From positions 682,001 to 746,000 of the forward strand of contig CAVRGN010000003.1 in assembly GCA_963720725.1 (NCBI GenBank): a stretch of 64,000 bases of DNA, written 5' to 3'. Source of the DNA: Benzoatithermus sp963720725 (GTDB lineage: Bacteria > Pseudomonadota > Alphaproteobacteria > Geminicoccales > Geminicoccaceae). Shown one piece after another: positions 1-8,081 of the stretch. The notes under the pieces were generated by a model. That model did no database searches and had not been told where the DNA came from. It saw nothing but the letters and a program-made list of their open reading frames with translations. The position numbers and the translations under genes are program-made. Every line of letters begins with the position of its first letter. Positions within the stretch are counted from its first letter, which is position 1.

Positions 1-280
1 GGGCGTGCAGCAGATCGGCACCGTCGGCACCCGCCCGCAGCCAGCCTGCGAGCTCCGCGCGGGCCAGGGCGTGGTGGAACGGCTGCAGCGGATAGTGCGG
101 ATAGTGGCGGACGCGCAGGCCGGCCACGCTGCTCTCGCGCCAAGGGGCGAACGACCGGCCGCGGGCGAGGACGGTGACCTCGTGCCCGCGCTGCTGCAAC
201 CGTTGCGCCACCTCGAACACGTGCCGGGCAATTCCCTCCCGCGGGGGAAAGGCGTTGTTGGTCAGGAAGGCCAGGCGCAT
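1..280 (-). CDS. Glycosyltransferase family 4, N-terminal part (cut by window edge)
   Basis: About 93 residues are visible and the rest lies left of the window. The start MRLAFLTNNAFPPREGIARH is a typical opening of GT-B fold (GT4) enzymes: a beta-strand, then a Gly-containing acceptor-side loop and a helix with 'HVFEVAQRLQQRGHEVTVLARG'. GT4 enzymes move a sugar from a nucleotide-sugar donor to a growing glycan on the cytoplasmic face of the inner membrane. It is the last visible gene of the minus-strand polysaccharide group, 8 bases after the GT2 gene, so it is probably in the same operon. The donor and acceptor cannot be told from this fragment. Confidence 0.72.
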   Translation of the reverse strand, partial: MRLAFLTNNAFPPREGIARHVFEVAQRLQQRGHEVTVLARGRSFAPWRESSVAGLRVRHYPHYPLQPFHHALARAELAGWLRAGADGADLLHA

Positions 281-288
281 GGCGCGTC

Positions 289-1260
289 TCAGACCGGGAC
301 CAGCGCGCCGACGCCGCCGACCTGGACCTCGGAGGTCCAGAAATAGTCCTGGCCGCTCATGCGGCGCGCCCACGAGGCCGGCAGGTGGGGGCCGATGAGC
401 CCGGCACGGTAGCCGAGCCAGCTCGCGGCCAACAGCGCCACGGTGCGCGGCAGCTCCGCCGGCGCCTCGCGGCAGGCGCGGGCGAGGACGGTGCGCGCGA
501 ATTGCCGGCCGCGCGGCCCGTCGCCCTCGCGCGCGAGCAGGATCCAGTCGTAGAGGCGACGGCTGTAGCCGATGTCGAACTGGCGGCGGAACGCACCCGC
601 CGGCCCGTAGCGGTGGGCGTGGCGGACGGTGGCCTCGGCGACGTAGGCGACGCGCTCGCCGGCGGCCAGCAACTCGGCGACGGCGATGGTCTCCTCCGAG
701 ACCAGCGTCGGCTTGAAGCCGCCGATCCGGTCCAGGGCCGGGTTGGACCAGGCCGCGGCGGCGTTGGAGCAGAAGCGGCTGTAGCTGCCCCAGCGACCCC
801 AGTCGGCGGCGGCGCGGACGTGGCTGCGCGGCGGGTAGCTGAACTCGCGGCCCACCCGCTCCATCAGGCCGCAGGCGGGGGTCGCGAGCTGGCGGGCATA
901 GGCGACGGCCACCTCGCCGCGGCGCACCGGGGCGGTCAGCCGGTCGAGGAAATCGTCGCCGCACGGATAGGCATCGGGCGTGAGCATGACCACGACCGGC
1001 GTGCCCAGCCGCCGGCGCGCCAACTCTCTGGTCAACCCATGATTGAATCTCTTGCGCGGCACCACCAGGGTCTCGGCGCCGAGATCGCGCGCCAGCTCCA
1101 CCGTCCCGTCGCCGGAGGAGGAGTTGACCACCAGCAGGCGCGGTCGCAGCGGCGACCTCAGCAGGGCCGGCAGGCAATGCTCCAGATGCGCCCGCGCGCG
1201 ATGGGTGATCACCGCGACGCCCACCGGCGAATCGCCCCCGACCTGCTGATGCTGCGCCAT
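289..1260 (-). CDS. Glycosyltransferase family 2 (rhamnosyltransferase-like)
   Basis: A 323-residue GT-A fold enzyme. 'VGVAVITHRARAHLEHCLPAL' (about residues 13-33) is the usual GT2 opening strand. 'NSSSGDGTVELA' (46-57) is the nucleotide-binding segment, 'FNHGLTREL' (72-80) resembles the FNHGxTRN motif of rhamnosyltransferases, and the region of Asp96 in 'LTPDAYP' takes the place of the DXD metal site. A longer frame opens at 1344, but ATG 1260 has a GGGAG ribosome-binding site at proper spacing and was preferred. It follows the CDP-sugar genes and presumably transfers that sugar or a neighbouring one. Donor specificity is inference. Confidence 0.78.
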   Translation of the reverse strand: MAQHQQVGGDSPVGVAVITHRARAHLEHCLPALLRSPLRPRLLVVNSSSGDGTVELARDLGAETLVVPRKRFNHGLTRELARRRLGTPVVVMLTPDAYPCGDDFLDRLTAPVRRGEVAVAYARQLATPACGLMERVGREFSYPPRSHVRAAADWGRWGSYSRFCSNAAAAWSNPALDRIGGFKPTLVSEETIAVAELLAAGERVAYVAEATVRHAHRYGPAGAFRRQFDIGYSRRLYDWILLAREGDGPRGRQFARTVLARACREAPAELPRTVALLAASWLGYRAGLIGPHLPASWARRMSGQDYFWTSEVQVGGVGALVPV

Positions 1261-1356
1261 CGGCCCGTCTCCCGCGCGGCCATCGGCGGCCGCCCTGCTG
1301 TGGATATCTCTCAACCTGGCGGTTGATTTCAATCGCAAAATCAAGGCCCGCCGGAT

Positions 1357-1905
1357 TCAGGCGGCGAGGTGATGCACCGGGTCGAAGTCCGGAATCGCCC
1401 TGTCGCGGGGCGAGATCACCCGCGGCTGGCCGGGCCAGTAGAGCGCGAAGGCGGGGTCGTCCCAGCGCACGGCCCGCTCGCGCACCGGGTCGTAGCCGTG
1501 CGACACCATGTAGAGCAGCAGCGTGGCGTCGCTGAGGGTGAGGAAGCCGTGCGCGCAGCCTTCCGGGATCACCAGGAGGCGGCGGTTGGCGGCCGACAGC
1601 TCGACCGCGGCGTGCCGGCCGTAGGCGGGCGAGTCGGCGCGCAGGTCGAGCACGACGTCGTGCAGGGCGCCCTGCAGGCAGGTGACCACCTTGGTCTCGG
1701 CGCTGGGGCCGATCTGGTAGTGCAGCCCGCGCAGCGTGCCGGCGCGCTCGGAGAAGGAGAGGTTGGCCTGCTCGATGGCGGACTCCATGCCGAAGGCGGC
1801 GAGCTCCTCGCGGCAGAAGCAGCGGGCGAAGAAGCCGCGCTGGTCGACGCGCGGCTCGGCCTGCAGCACGAGCATGCCGGGCAGGGGGCGCGAAATCAGG
1901 CGCAT
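1357..1905 (-). CDS. RfbC-family deoxysugar epimerase (dTDP-4-dehydrorhamnose 3,5-epimerase family)
   Basis: 182 residues, normal length for the RmlC cupin family. The conserved 'GTLRGLHYQ' holds the catalytic His62; Tyr132 ('LLLYM') sits where the family's acid residue is expected, and 'GCAHGF' (116-121) is the second signature. RmlC epimerises C3 and/or C5 of a 4-keto-6-deoxy nucleotide sugar. No rmlA, rmlB or rmlD is near. The genes just upstream make CDP-4-keto-6-deoxyglucose (rfbF, rfbG), so the likely substrate here is CDP- rather than dTDP-linked; that is inference from context. ATG 1905 was chosen over an upstream extension because conserved sequence begins there. It starts 7 bases after rfbF ends. 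Confidence 0.82.
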   Translation of the reverse strand: MRLISRPLPGMLVLQAEPRVDQRGFFARCFCREELAAFGMESAIEQANLSFSERAGTLRGLHYQIGPSAETKVVTCLQGALHDVVLDLRADSPAYGRHAAVELSAANRRLLVIPEGCAHGFLTLSDATLLLYMVSHGYDPVRERAVRWDDPAFALYWPGQPRVISPRDRAIPDFDPVHHLAA

Positions 1906-1912
1906 GGCGGCC

Positions 1913-2716
1913 TCACCCGCCCTTCCAGGGCGCGGCGCCGGCTTCCCACAGGCCCTGCACCACCTCGCGATCGCGCAGCGTGTCGACGCACGACCAGAAG
2001 CCGCCATGCTGGTAGGCGGCGATCTGGCCCTCCGCGGTCAGCCGTTCCAGCGGCTCGCGCTCGAGGACGCAGGCATCGTCCTGGGACAGGTAGGCCAGCG
2101 CCGCGCGGCGGAAGAAGAAGTAGCCGCCATTGACGATCTCGCTGGTCCGGCCGGCTTTCTCGGCGAAGCTGGCGCTGCCGTCCTCGTGCAGCGCCATCCG
2201 GCCGAACTGCGAGGGCGGGTGCACGCCCAGCATGGTGCCGAGGCGCCGGTGCGCGAGGTGGAAGCGGAACTCGTCGCCGAGATCGGCATCGGTGAGCCCG
2301 TCGCCATAGCTGACCGCGAAGTGCTCGGCCTCGCCGAGATGGCTGGCCGCGGCCCGGGCGAGGCGTGCGCCGGTCATGGCGCACCCGCCGGTGAAGGCCA
2401 CGGTGACCTTCCAGTCCGGCAGCCGGTCCTCCTGGTGGTAGGTGATGCTCCGCTCGGCCAGGTCGACGGTGAAGTCGCTGTTGAAGGCCGCGAAGTTGGC
2501 GAAATAGCTGCTGATCACCTCGCTGCGGTGGCCGGTGCACAGGACGAAGCGGCAGAAGCCGAACCGGGCGTACCAAGCCATGATGTGGAGCAGCATCGGC
2601 TTCTCGCCGATGTCGAGCATCGGCTTGGGACGCAGTGCGGCGGCCTCGCCGAGGCGGGAGCCGAGCCCGCCGCAGAGCAGGAACACCGGCACCCGGGCCG
2701 GCTCAGGCGAAGGCAT
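1913..2716 (-). CDS. rfbF: Glucose-1-phosphate cytidylyltransferase
   Basis: 267 residues, matching RfbF (about 257). It catalyses CTP + glucose 1-phosphate to CDP-glucose + PPi in the cytoplasm, the first step to CDP-deoxysugars. 'LLCGGLGSRLGEAA' (about 13-26) is the nucleotidyltransferase signature loop, 'RPKPMLDIGEKPML' (29-42) contains the Lys that contacts phosphate, and 'AVSYGDGLTDADL' is the metal/sugar site typical of RfbF. The start overlaps the end of rfbG by 14 bases, showing translational coupling. A GTG at 2731 would add five residues. Confidence 0.9.
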   Translation of the reverse strand: MPSPEPARVPVFLLCGGLGSRLGEAAALRPKPMLDIGEKPMLLHIMAWYARFGFCRFVLCTGHRSEVISSYFANFAAFNSDFTVDLAERSITYHQEDRLPDWKVTVAFTGGCAMTGARLARAAASHLGEAEHFAVSYGDGLTDADLGDEFRFHLAHRRLGTMLGVHPPSQFGRMALHEDGSASFAEKAGRTSEIVNGGYFFFRRAALAYLSQDDACVLEREPLERLTAEGQIAAYQHGGFWSCVDTLRDREVVQGLWEAGAAPWKGG

Positions 2717-3815
2717 GGTGGCGCCCGGCACCGGCCGCCGCGACGGCGCCGGCCCGGCGCGGCACGCGATCGAGCGCTTCGTAGGCGGCGATCTGACCGG
2801 TCAGCCAGCCGGTGTCGCCCTCGCACAGCAGCGCCCGGTAGCCGTCGATCGCCCACTCCACCGCCTCGCGCGTCGACAGGCGCGGCCGCCAGGCGAGCCA
2901 GCGCCGCGCCTGGTCGGAGGACAGCTGCAGGGTCGGGACCTCGAGCGCGAGCTCGCGCGCGGCCGCCTGCCAGCTGCCCGAGCCGAAGCGCGCCGCGGCG
3001 ACGTCGGCGATGCGGGCCGCCGGCCATTCGAGGTTCTCCTCGGGGCCGAAATTCCAGGCGGTCGAGAACGAGGCCGGATTGACGGCCAGGCGCTCGGCCA
3101 GGCCGAGATAGCCGGCGAGCGCGTCGAGCACATGCTGCCAGGGCCGCACGCCGCCCGGATGGCGCAGCTCCGCCGGCACATCGGCGACGAAGGCGCGCAC
3201 GAGGTCGGGCAGGAGCCGCCCGGGCGAGAAGTCGCCGCCGCCGATCACGTTGCCGGCGCGCACCGTGGCCAGGCCGATCCCGGCGTCGGGCGAGAAGTAG
3301 CTGCAGCGGTAGGCGTGGACGATCATCTCCGCGCAGGCCTTGCTGGCGCTGTAGGGATCGTGGCCGCCCAGCTCGTCGCCTTCCGCGCAGCGCCGGTCGG
3401 GGCGCAGGTAGCATTTGTCGCTGGTGATCACGACCACGGCGCGCAGGCCCGGCAGGCGGCGCGCGGCGTCGAGCAGGTTGACCACGCCCAGGATGTTGGT
3501 CTGGAAGGTGGTGACCGGGTCGTCGAGACCGGCGAGGACCAAAGGCTGGGCCGCGAGGTGGAACAGGATCTCGGGCTGCGTCTCGCGCAAGTGACGGGCC
3601 AGGAGCTCGCGCGAGCGCACGTCGGCGATGCGGCTGTCGATGCGGCGCGCGAGGCCGCTGGCCGCGAACAGCGAGGGTTCGGTCGCGGGCGGGAGGGCGA
3701 TGCCGGCGACCTCGGCGCCGAGTTCGGCCAGCCAGGTCGCGAGCCAGGTACCCTTGAAGCCCGTGTGCCCGGTGACCGTCACACGGCGTCCGGACCAGAA
3801 CTCCTGGCTGGCCAT
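2703..3815 (-). CDS. rfbG: CDP-glucose 4,6-dehydratase
   Basis: 370 residues, the usual RfbG length. It converts CDP-glucose to CDP-4-keto-6-deoxyglucose using bound NAD+. 'TGHTGFKG' (15-22) is the Rossmann nucleotide loop characteristic of CDP-glucose dehydratases (the Lys distinguishes it from RmlB), 'TSDK' (131-134) carries the catalytic Thr/Asp region, and Tyr155-x3-Lys159 in 'DPYSASK' is the SDR dyad. ATG 3815 follows a strong GAGGAGG ribosome-binding site. It is the first gene of the minus-strand operon rfbG-rfbF-epimerase-GT2-GT4. Confidence 0.92.
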   Translation of the reverse strand: MASQEFWSGRRVTVTGHTGFKGTWLATWLAELGAEVAGIALPPATEPSLFAASGLARRIDSRIADVRSRELLARHLRETQPEILFHLAAQPLVLAGLDDPVTTFQTNILGVVNLLDAARRLPGLRAVVVITSDKCYLRPDRRCAEGDELGGHDPYSASKACAEMIVHAYRCSYFSPDAGIGLATVRAGNVIGGGDFSPGRLLPDLVRAFVADVPAELRHPGGVRPWQHVLDALAGYLGLAERLAVNPASFSTAWNFGPEENLEWPAARIADVAAARFGSGSWQAAARELALEVPTLQLSSDQARRWLAWRPRLSTREAVEWAIDGYRALLCEGDTGWLTGQIAAYEALDRVPRRAGAVAAAGAGRHHAFA

Positions 3816-3821
3816 AAGCTA

Positions 3822-3905
3822 ACCTCCTCGTCCACGGCTCGCTGATTCAACCACTGGATGATTTTCGGAAGACTAAATTACCATTAAGCGAAAAAGCAAG
3901 CCTTT
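3822..3905 (-). promoter_or_regulatory. AT-rich leader with possible promoter for the rfb operon
   Basis: This stretch upstream of rfbG is markedly more AT-rich than its surroundings. On the minus strand it offers TTGCTT (3899-3894), a 16-base gap and TTTAGT (3877-3872), a weak -35/-10 pair. The base composition is seen directly; promoter function is inference. Confidence 0.3.
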
Positions 3906-3994
3906 ATCCACAGGCGGCGCCGAACGCGGCGTTGTCCCCGGCCCTCGCGCGGGCTAGCTCGTGCACGCACTTCTCCTCCATTCCACGGCTGCGG

Positions 3995-4904
3995 ATGCGC
4001 GTCCCCGTCGTCCACCATCCCGCCTACGTCACGCCACTGCCGGCGGCACACCGCTTTCCGATGCCCAAGTTCGCGCGGCTGCTCGCCTGCCTGCGCGAGA
4101 CCGGGCTGCTGCTGCCGGGCCAGGAGTTCGTGCCCGAGCCGGCGCCGCGGGGCTGGCTGGAGCTCGCCCACGCGCCCGCCTACGTGTCGGGCGTGCTCGA
4201 GCAGCGGCTGACGCGCCGAGGCACAGCGCCGCCTGGGCCTGCCGCTGTCGCCCGCACTGGCCCTGCGCAGCCGCTGCGCCGTGGCCGGCACGGTGCTGGC
4301 CGCCCGCCTGGCGCTCGAGCACGGCCTCGCCTGCAACACCGCCGGCGGCAGCCACCACGCCTTCGCCGGCGCCGGTACCGGCTTCTGCGTGTTCAACGAC
4401 GTCGCGGTGGCGGCACGGCTCCTGCTCGCCGAGGGGCTGATCGGTCGGGCGCTGGTGGTCGATCTCGACGTCCACCAGGGCGACGGGACCGCCGCGATGC
4501 TCGCCGACGAGCCGCGCGCGTTCACCTTTTCGGTGCACTGCCGCACCAACTTTCCCGCCCGCAAGCAGCAGAGCGATCTCGACCTGGCGCTGGATGCCGG
4601 CGTCGGCGACGCCGACTATCTCACGGCACTGGACCGGCTGCTGCCGGCCCTGCTCGACCGGGTCGCCCCCGATCTCGTGTTCTACAATGCCGGCGTCGAC
4701 CCGCATGTCGACGACCGGCTGGGCCGGCTGTCACTGAGCGACGGCGGTCTCGCCGAGCGCGAACGCCTGGTGCTGGCGGCCTGCCGGTCGCGCGGCGTGC
4801 CGGTCGCCTGCGTGGTGGGCGGCGGCTACGCCGACGACCTCGACCTGCTGGCGCGCCGCCACGCGCTCCTCCACCAGGCCATCCTGGCGCTGCCCGACTG
4901 GTGA
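3995..4904 (+). pseudogene. Histone deacetylase family protein, frameshifted
   Basis: The reading frame from ATG 3995 (MRVPVVHHPAYVTPLP) gives the N-terminal 'HRFPMPKFARLL' and 'HAPAYV' signatures of bacterial HDAC-like zinc deacetylases. It then leaves the family pattern at about 4217. From there a frame shifted by one base continues: 'EAQRRLGLPLSPALALRS', then 'NTAGGSHHAF', 'VDLDVHQGDGT', 'NAGVDPHVDD' and 'GGGYADD', ending at 4904. Skipping one C of the CC at 4216-4217 joins the halves into about 302 residues, the normal family length. All catalytic parts survive: the His-His pair, Asp/His/Asp zinc ligands and the downstream Gly-rich loop. So this is either a very recent mutation or a one-base sequencing error. 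The likely intact function is deacetylation of an acetyl-lysine, acetylpolyamine or small acetyl-amide. Confidence 0.8.
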
Positions 4905-4908
4905 GCGG

Positions 4909-6306
4909 TCAGACCCGCACCACCTTGCCGGGGTTCATCAGGTTCGCGGGATCGAGGGCACGCTTGATCGCCGCCATCACCTCGACCGCCTGGCCGACCT
5001 CCTCGGCCACGCTGTCGATCTTGCCGAAGCCGACCCCGTGCTCGCCGGTGCAGGTGCCCTCCATGGCGACCGCCCGACGCACCAGCCGCTTGTTGAGCCG
5101 CTGCGCGGTCGCGAGCTCCTCGGGCCGCGCAGGGTCGATCAGCATCAGCAGGTGGAAGTTGCCGTCGCCGACATGGCCCACGATCGGCGCCAGCATGCCG
5201 GCCTGCTCGAGGTCGACGCGGGTTTCGGCGATGCAGTCGCCGAGCCGCGAGATCGGCACGCAGACGTCCGTGGCCCAGCCCACGGCACCCGGCCGCAGCG
5301 ACAGCGCGGCATAGTAGGAATCGTGGCGCGCCTGCCAGAGCCGGTTGCGCTCCTCGGCCCGCGCGGTCCACTGGAAGTCCCGGCCGCCATGCTCCTGCGC
5401 CAGCGCCTGGGCCAGCTCGGCCTGCTCGCGCACCCCCGCCTCGGTGCCGTGGAACTCGTAGAACAGCGTCGGCGCGGCGCTGTAGCCCTCGAGCTTGGAG
5501 TAGCCGATGCAGCCCCGCATCTGCAGCTCGTCGAGCAGCTCGATGCGGGCGACCGGGACGCCCGCCTGGATCGTGGCGATCACCGTGCGGACCGCGTCGT
5601 CGACGCCGGGAAAGCTGCACACCGCGGCCGACATCGCCTCGGGCACGCCATAGAGCCTGACCGTGATCTCCGTGATGATCCCGAGCGTGCCCTCGGAGCC
5701 CACGAACAGCCGGGTCAGGTCGTAGCCGGCCGAGGACTTGCGCGCCCGCCCGCCGGTGCGGATCACCCGCCCGTCGGCCAGGACCACGGTGAGCCCGAGC
5801 ACGTTCTCCTTCATCGTGCCATAGCGCACGGCGTTGGTGCCCGAGGCGCGGGTCGCGGTCATGCCGCCGATGGTGGCGTCGGCACCGGGGTCGATCGGGA
5901 AGAACAGGCCGGTGTCGCGCAGATGCGCGTTGAGCTGCTTGCGGGTGACGCCGGCCTGCACCGTGGCGTCGAGGTCGGCCGGATGCACCGCGAGCACCTC
6001 GTTCATGCGGGTCAGGTCGAGCGACAGGCCGCCATGCAGGGCGGCGACATGCCCCTCGAGCGAGGTTCCGGCGCCGAACGGGACGATCGGCACGCCATGC
6101 TCGGCGCAGACCCCGACGATGGCCGCGATCTCCTCGGTCGAGGCGGCGAAGGCCACCGCCTCGGGCGGCCAAGCCTCGTGATAGGCCTCGCCGCGACCGT
6201 GCTGCTCGCGCAGCGCCGCCGCGGTGGTGAAGCGGTCGCCCAGAAGCTGCTGCAGCGCCTGGAATGGACGGGTCCGGTCTGGCTTGTCCTTCAAGCCGTG
6301 ATCCAT
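4909..6306 (-). CDS. FAD-linked oxidase, GlcD / D-lactate dehydrogenase type
   Basis: 465 residues, typical of D-2-hydroxyacid dehydrogenases (Dld/GlcD). These oxidise D-lactate, glycolate or a similar 2-hydroxy acid to the 2-oxo acid and pass electrons to cytochrome or quinone. The N-terminal PCMH FAD-binding domain shows 'VPFGAGTSLEGHV' and 'PGADATIGGMTATRASGTNAVRYGTM'. 'SSAGYDLTRLFVGSEGTLGIIT' is the second FAD segment. The C-terminal half has 'HVGDGNFH' and 'EGTCTGEHGVG', with the substrate-binding His residues, and ends 'LMNPGKV'. ATG 6306 has a GGAG-type ribosome-binding site; an extension to 6462 lacks family similarity. It stands alone, convergent with the deacetylase gene. The exact substrate is not determinable. 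Confidence 0.87.
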   Translation of the reverse strand: MDHGLKDKPDRTRPFQALQQLLGDRFTTAAALREQHGRGEAYHEAWPPEAVAFAASTEEIAAIVGVCAEHGVPIVPFGAGTSLEGHVAALHGGLSLDLTRMNEVLAVHPADLDATVQAGVTRKQLNAHLRDTGLFFPIDPGADATIGGMTATRASGTNAVRYGTMKENVLGLTVVLADGRVIRTGGRARKSSAGYDLTRLFVGSEGTLGIITEITVRLYGVPEAMSAAVCSFPGVDDAVRTVIATIQAGVPVARIELLDELQMRGCIGYSKLEGYSAAPTLFYEFHGTEAGVREQAELAQALAQEHGGRDFQWTARAEERNRLWQARHDSYYAALSLRPGAVGWATDVCVPISRLGDCIAETRVDLEQAGMLAPIVGHVGDGNFHLLMLIDPARPEELATAQRLNKRLVRRAVAMEGTCTGEHGVGFGKIDSVAEEVGQAVEVMAAIKRALDPANLMNPGKVVRV

Positions 6307-6527
6307 TGCCTCGCTCCCGACCTGTTCACGATCCGTCAACCGACGACGTTGTAAGACCGGATCGCCGGCCGGACCAGTACCGGTGTCGGCGACCTCACGC
6401 GCCGGTGCGATCCGACGCGGCGAGCATATCGGAATATGGAGCAGGCTTCGATCTCCCACCATGACGGTTTCACAATCGCTTAGCTTCCGCTCGCGTAAGA
6501 CTTCATCTCGCTACGGAGACAGCGATC

Positions 6528-6863
6528 ATGTCTGGCAATGTCGAACAGGGGCCGGAAGCGACCGGCGGCGTGACACGGGAGCTCGCCCGTTCCGTCGAGC
6601 GACGCGAGGCTCTGCGGCGGTTCGGCGTCTACGCCGCAGTCACCGCACCCGCGATGACCGTGCTGCTCGCCTCGCGGCAGGGCCATGCGGGCGGCTTCTC
6701 GCGTAACGGCAACTCCAACCGGAGCGGCAATTCCGGCCTCGGCGGCCGCCGTGGTCACGGCGGTGGCGGTGGCGGCGGTATCTTCGGCGGCGGCGGCGGC
6801 GGCGGCAGCGTCGGCGGCGGCGGGGGTGGTGGCGGCGGTGGCGGTGGCGGGTTCTCGCTCTAG
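6528..6863 (+). CDS. Small Gly-rich protein with signal-like leader (possible modified-peptide precursor)
   Basis: 111 residues. The N-terminal half has 'ERREALRRFGVYAAVTAPAMTV', a basic stretch then a hydrophobic helix resembling an export signal or peptide leader, followed by 'SRQGHAGG', a possible cleavage region. The rest is low complexity: Asn/Ser-rich 'SRNGNSNRSGNSG', then Gly runs of 7, 7 and 13 interrupted by Ile-Phe and Ser-Val, ending Gly-Phe-Ser-Leu. A GGAG ribosome-binding site precedes ATG 6528. It lies 111 bases upstream of a PqqD-HprK kinase and a nucleotidyltransferase, the partners found with precursor peptides in HPr-kinase-related peptide systems. A precursor role is inference; it could also be a structural Gly-rich secreted protein. 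Confidence 0.68.
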   Translation: MSGNVEQGPEATGGVTRELARSVERREALRRFGVYAAVTAPAMTVLLASRQGHAGGFSRNGNSNRSGNSGLGGRRGHGGGGGGGIFGGGGGGGSVGGGGGGGGGGGGGFSL

Positions 6864-6974
6864 CGATCAACGCCGCGCCCAGGCGCCGCGCGGGCCGGGG
6901 ACGTGTCTCCGGCCCGCAGCTTGGGGCGACAACATGCCGGCGACCCCTGGCTCGCGGCGCGAACGAGGGTGTTG

Positions 6975-8081
6975 ATGTCCGGCATAGAAACCTTCCCACT
7001 TGGCGACATGGCGCTCGTCCGCTCACCCAGGAGCGGTGCCGTCGCCATGGTCGACGCTCCCACCCGCACCATCCTCGAGGCGCTGGCGGCCGGGGCGCGG
7101 GTCGCGGCGCTCGCCCTTACCCATGCGTCGGCACTGGGAGGCGAGGTGCAGGCCGCCACCGCCCATATCGCCGAACTTCGGCGTCGCTGGCGCGAGCTCG
7201 ACACGCCGTTCGAACCGACTCCGGAGCTGCCGGCGCCAGCCATGGCGGCGAACCCTGCGCTCGACCTGCGCTGCGGTGCGGGAGCGGTTGCGGTCCGGCT
7301 GCGGATCTGGCCGCCAACCCTGGCGCGGATCGTCGCGGCGGTGACCGCCCCGGCCCACCTCGCCCTTCCCTTCGCGGGCACGGAACCGACCCTGGAGGTG
7401 CGCCGCTACGGCAGCCGCTACCACCTGCACGGGAACGGCGAGCATCTGCTGACCACCGGCCAGCTGATGATCGCGCGCAGCGAGACCTTGCGGCGGTTGA
7501 TCCTCGCCAGCCATCCCGGGCGCGCATGGCTGGCCGTCCTCCACGCGGCCGCGGTCGCCGGGCCTGCCGGCGCCGCCCTGCTCTGCGGCACCAGCGGTGC
7601 CGGGAAGAGCACGCTCACCGCCCTCCTGGTCGCCAGCGGGCTCGATCTGGTCACGGACGATTACGCACCAGTGGAGATGGATACCCGCCTCCTGTGGCCG
7701 GTACCCTTCGCCATGAGCGTCAAGGAGGGCAGCTGGCCGGTGCTGGCGCCGCACTTCGCGGGCCTTGCCGGCGCGCCGGTGATCCGGACACGGCAGCGGC
7801 GCCAGCGCTATCTGGCGCCACGCGCGTTCGCGGCCCGGCCGATGCCCGCGTCCTGCCTCGTCTTTCCGCTGTACCGACCGGGCACGACCGTCGAGATGAC
7901 CCCGCTCGAGCCGGCGGAGGCGCTGCAACTGCTGACCCGCAGCGGCGGCTGGTACGAGAACTCGCCGGACCGGCTGGCGGCCCTGGTCGACTGGATCGCC
8001 GAGCTGCCCGCCTATGCCTTGGCCTATGGCGACGGTGCGGATGCGGTAGCTGCGGTCCGCCGCCTCGTGGGGGCGTCGTGA
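6975..8081 (+). CDS. PqqD-like / HprK-like kinase fusion protein
   Basis: 368 residues. Residues 5-75 fit a PqqD-like peptide-recognition fold ('SGAVAMVDAPTRTILEAL' and a helical end). Residues 185-365 are an HprK/P-type P-loop kinase domain with Walker A GTSGAGKST (205-213) and a Walker-B-like 'LVTDDYAPV' (225-233). HprK proper phosphorylates Ser46 of HPr; related stand-alone domains phosphorylate peptides, for example the C-terminal Ser of some lasso precursors. No HPr, PTS or hprK context is present, and the upstream peptide ends in Ser-Leu. The substrate is unproven. GTG 8078 of the next gene overlaps this stop, so the two are translationally coupled. ATG 6975 follows GAGGGT. Confidence 0.78.
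   Translation: MSGIETFPLGDMALVRSPRSGAVAMVDAPTRTILEALAAGARVAALALTHASALGGEVQAATAHIAELRRRWRELDTPFEPTPELPAPAMAANPALDLRCGAGAVAVRLRIWPPTLARIVAAVTAPAHLALPFAGTEPTLEVRRYGSRYHLHGNGEHLLTTGQLMIARSETLRRLILASHPGRAWLAVLHAAAVAGPAGAALLCGTSGAGKSTLTALLVASGLDLVTDDYAPVEMDTRLLWPVPFAMSVKEGSWPVLAPHFAGLAGAPVIRTRQRRQRYLAPRAFAARPMPASCLVFPLYRPGTTVEMTPLEPAEALQLLTRSGGWYENSPDRLAALVDWIAELPAYALAYGDGADAVAAVRRLVGAS

Noticed and set aside
5038..6354. 438-codon plus-strand frame opposite the GlcD-like oxidase
   Set aside because: Antisense to a gene with clear FAD motifs; biased composition and no ribosome-binding site.
6760..6850. GGC/GGT repeats as a microsatellite or CRISPR-like array
   Set aside because: Codon variation (GGC, GGT, GGG) follows a continuous reading frame encoding Gly, with no spacer structure.
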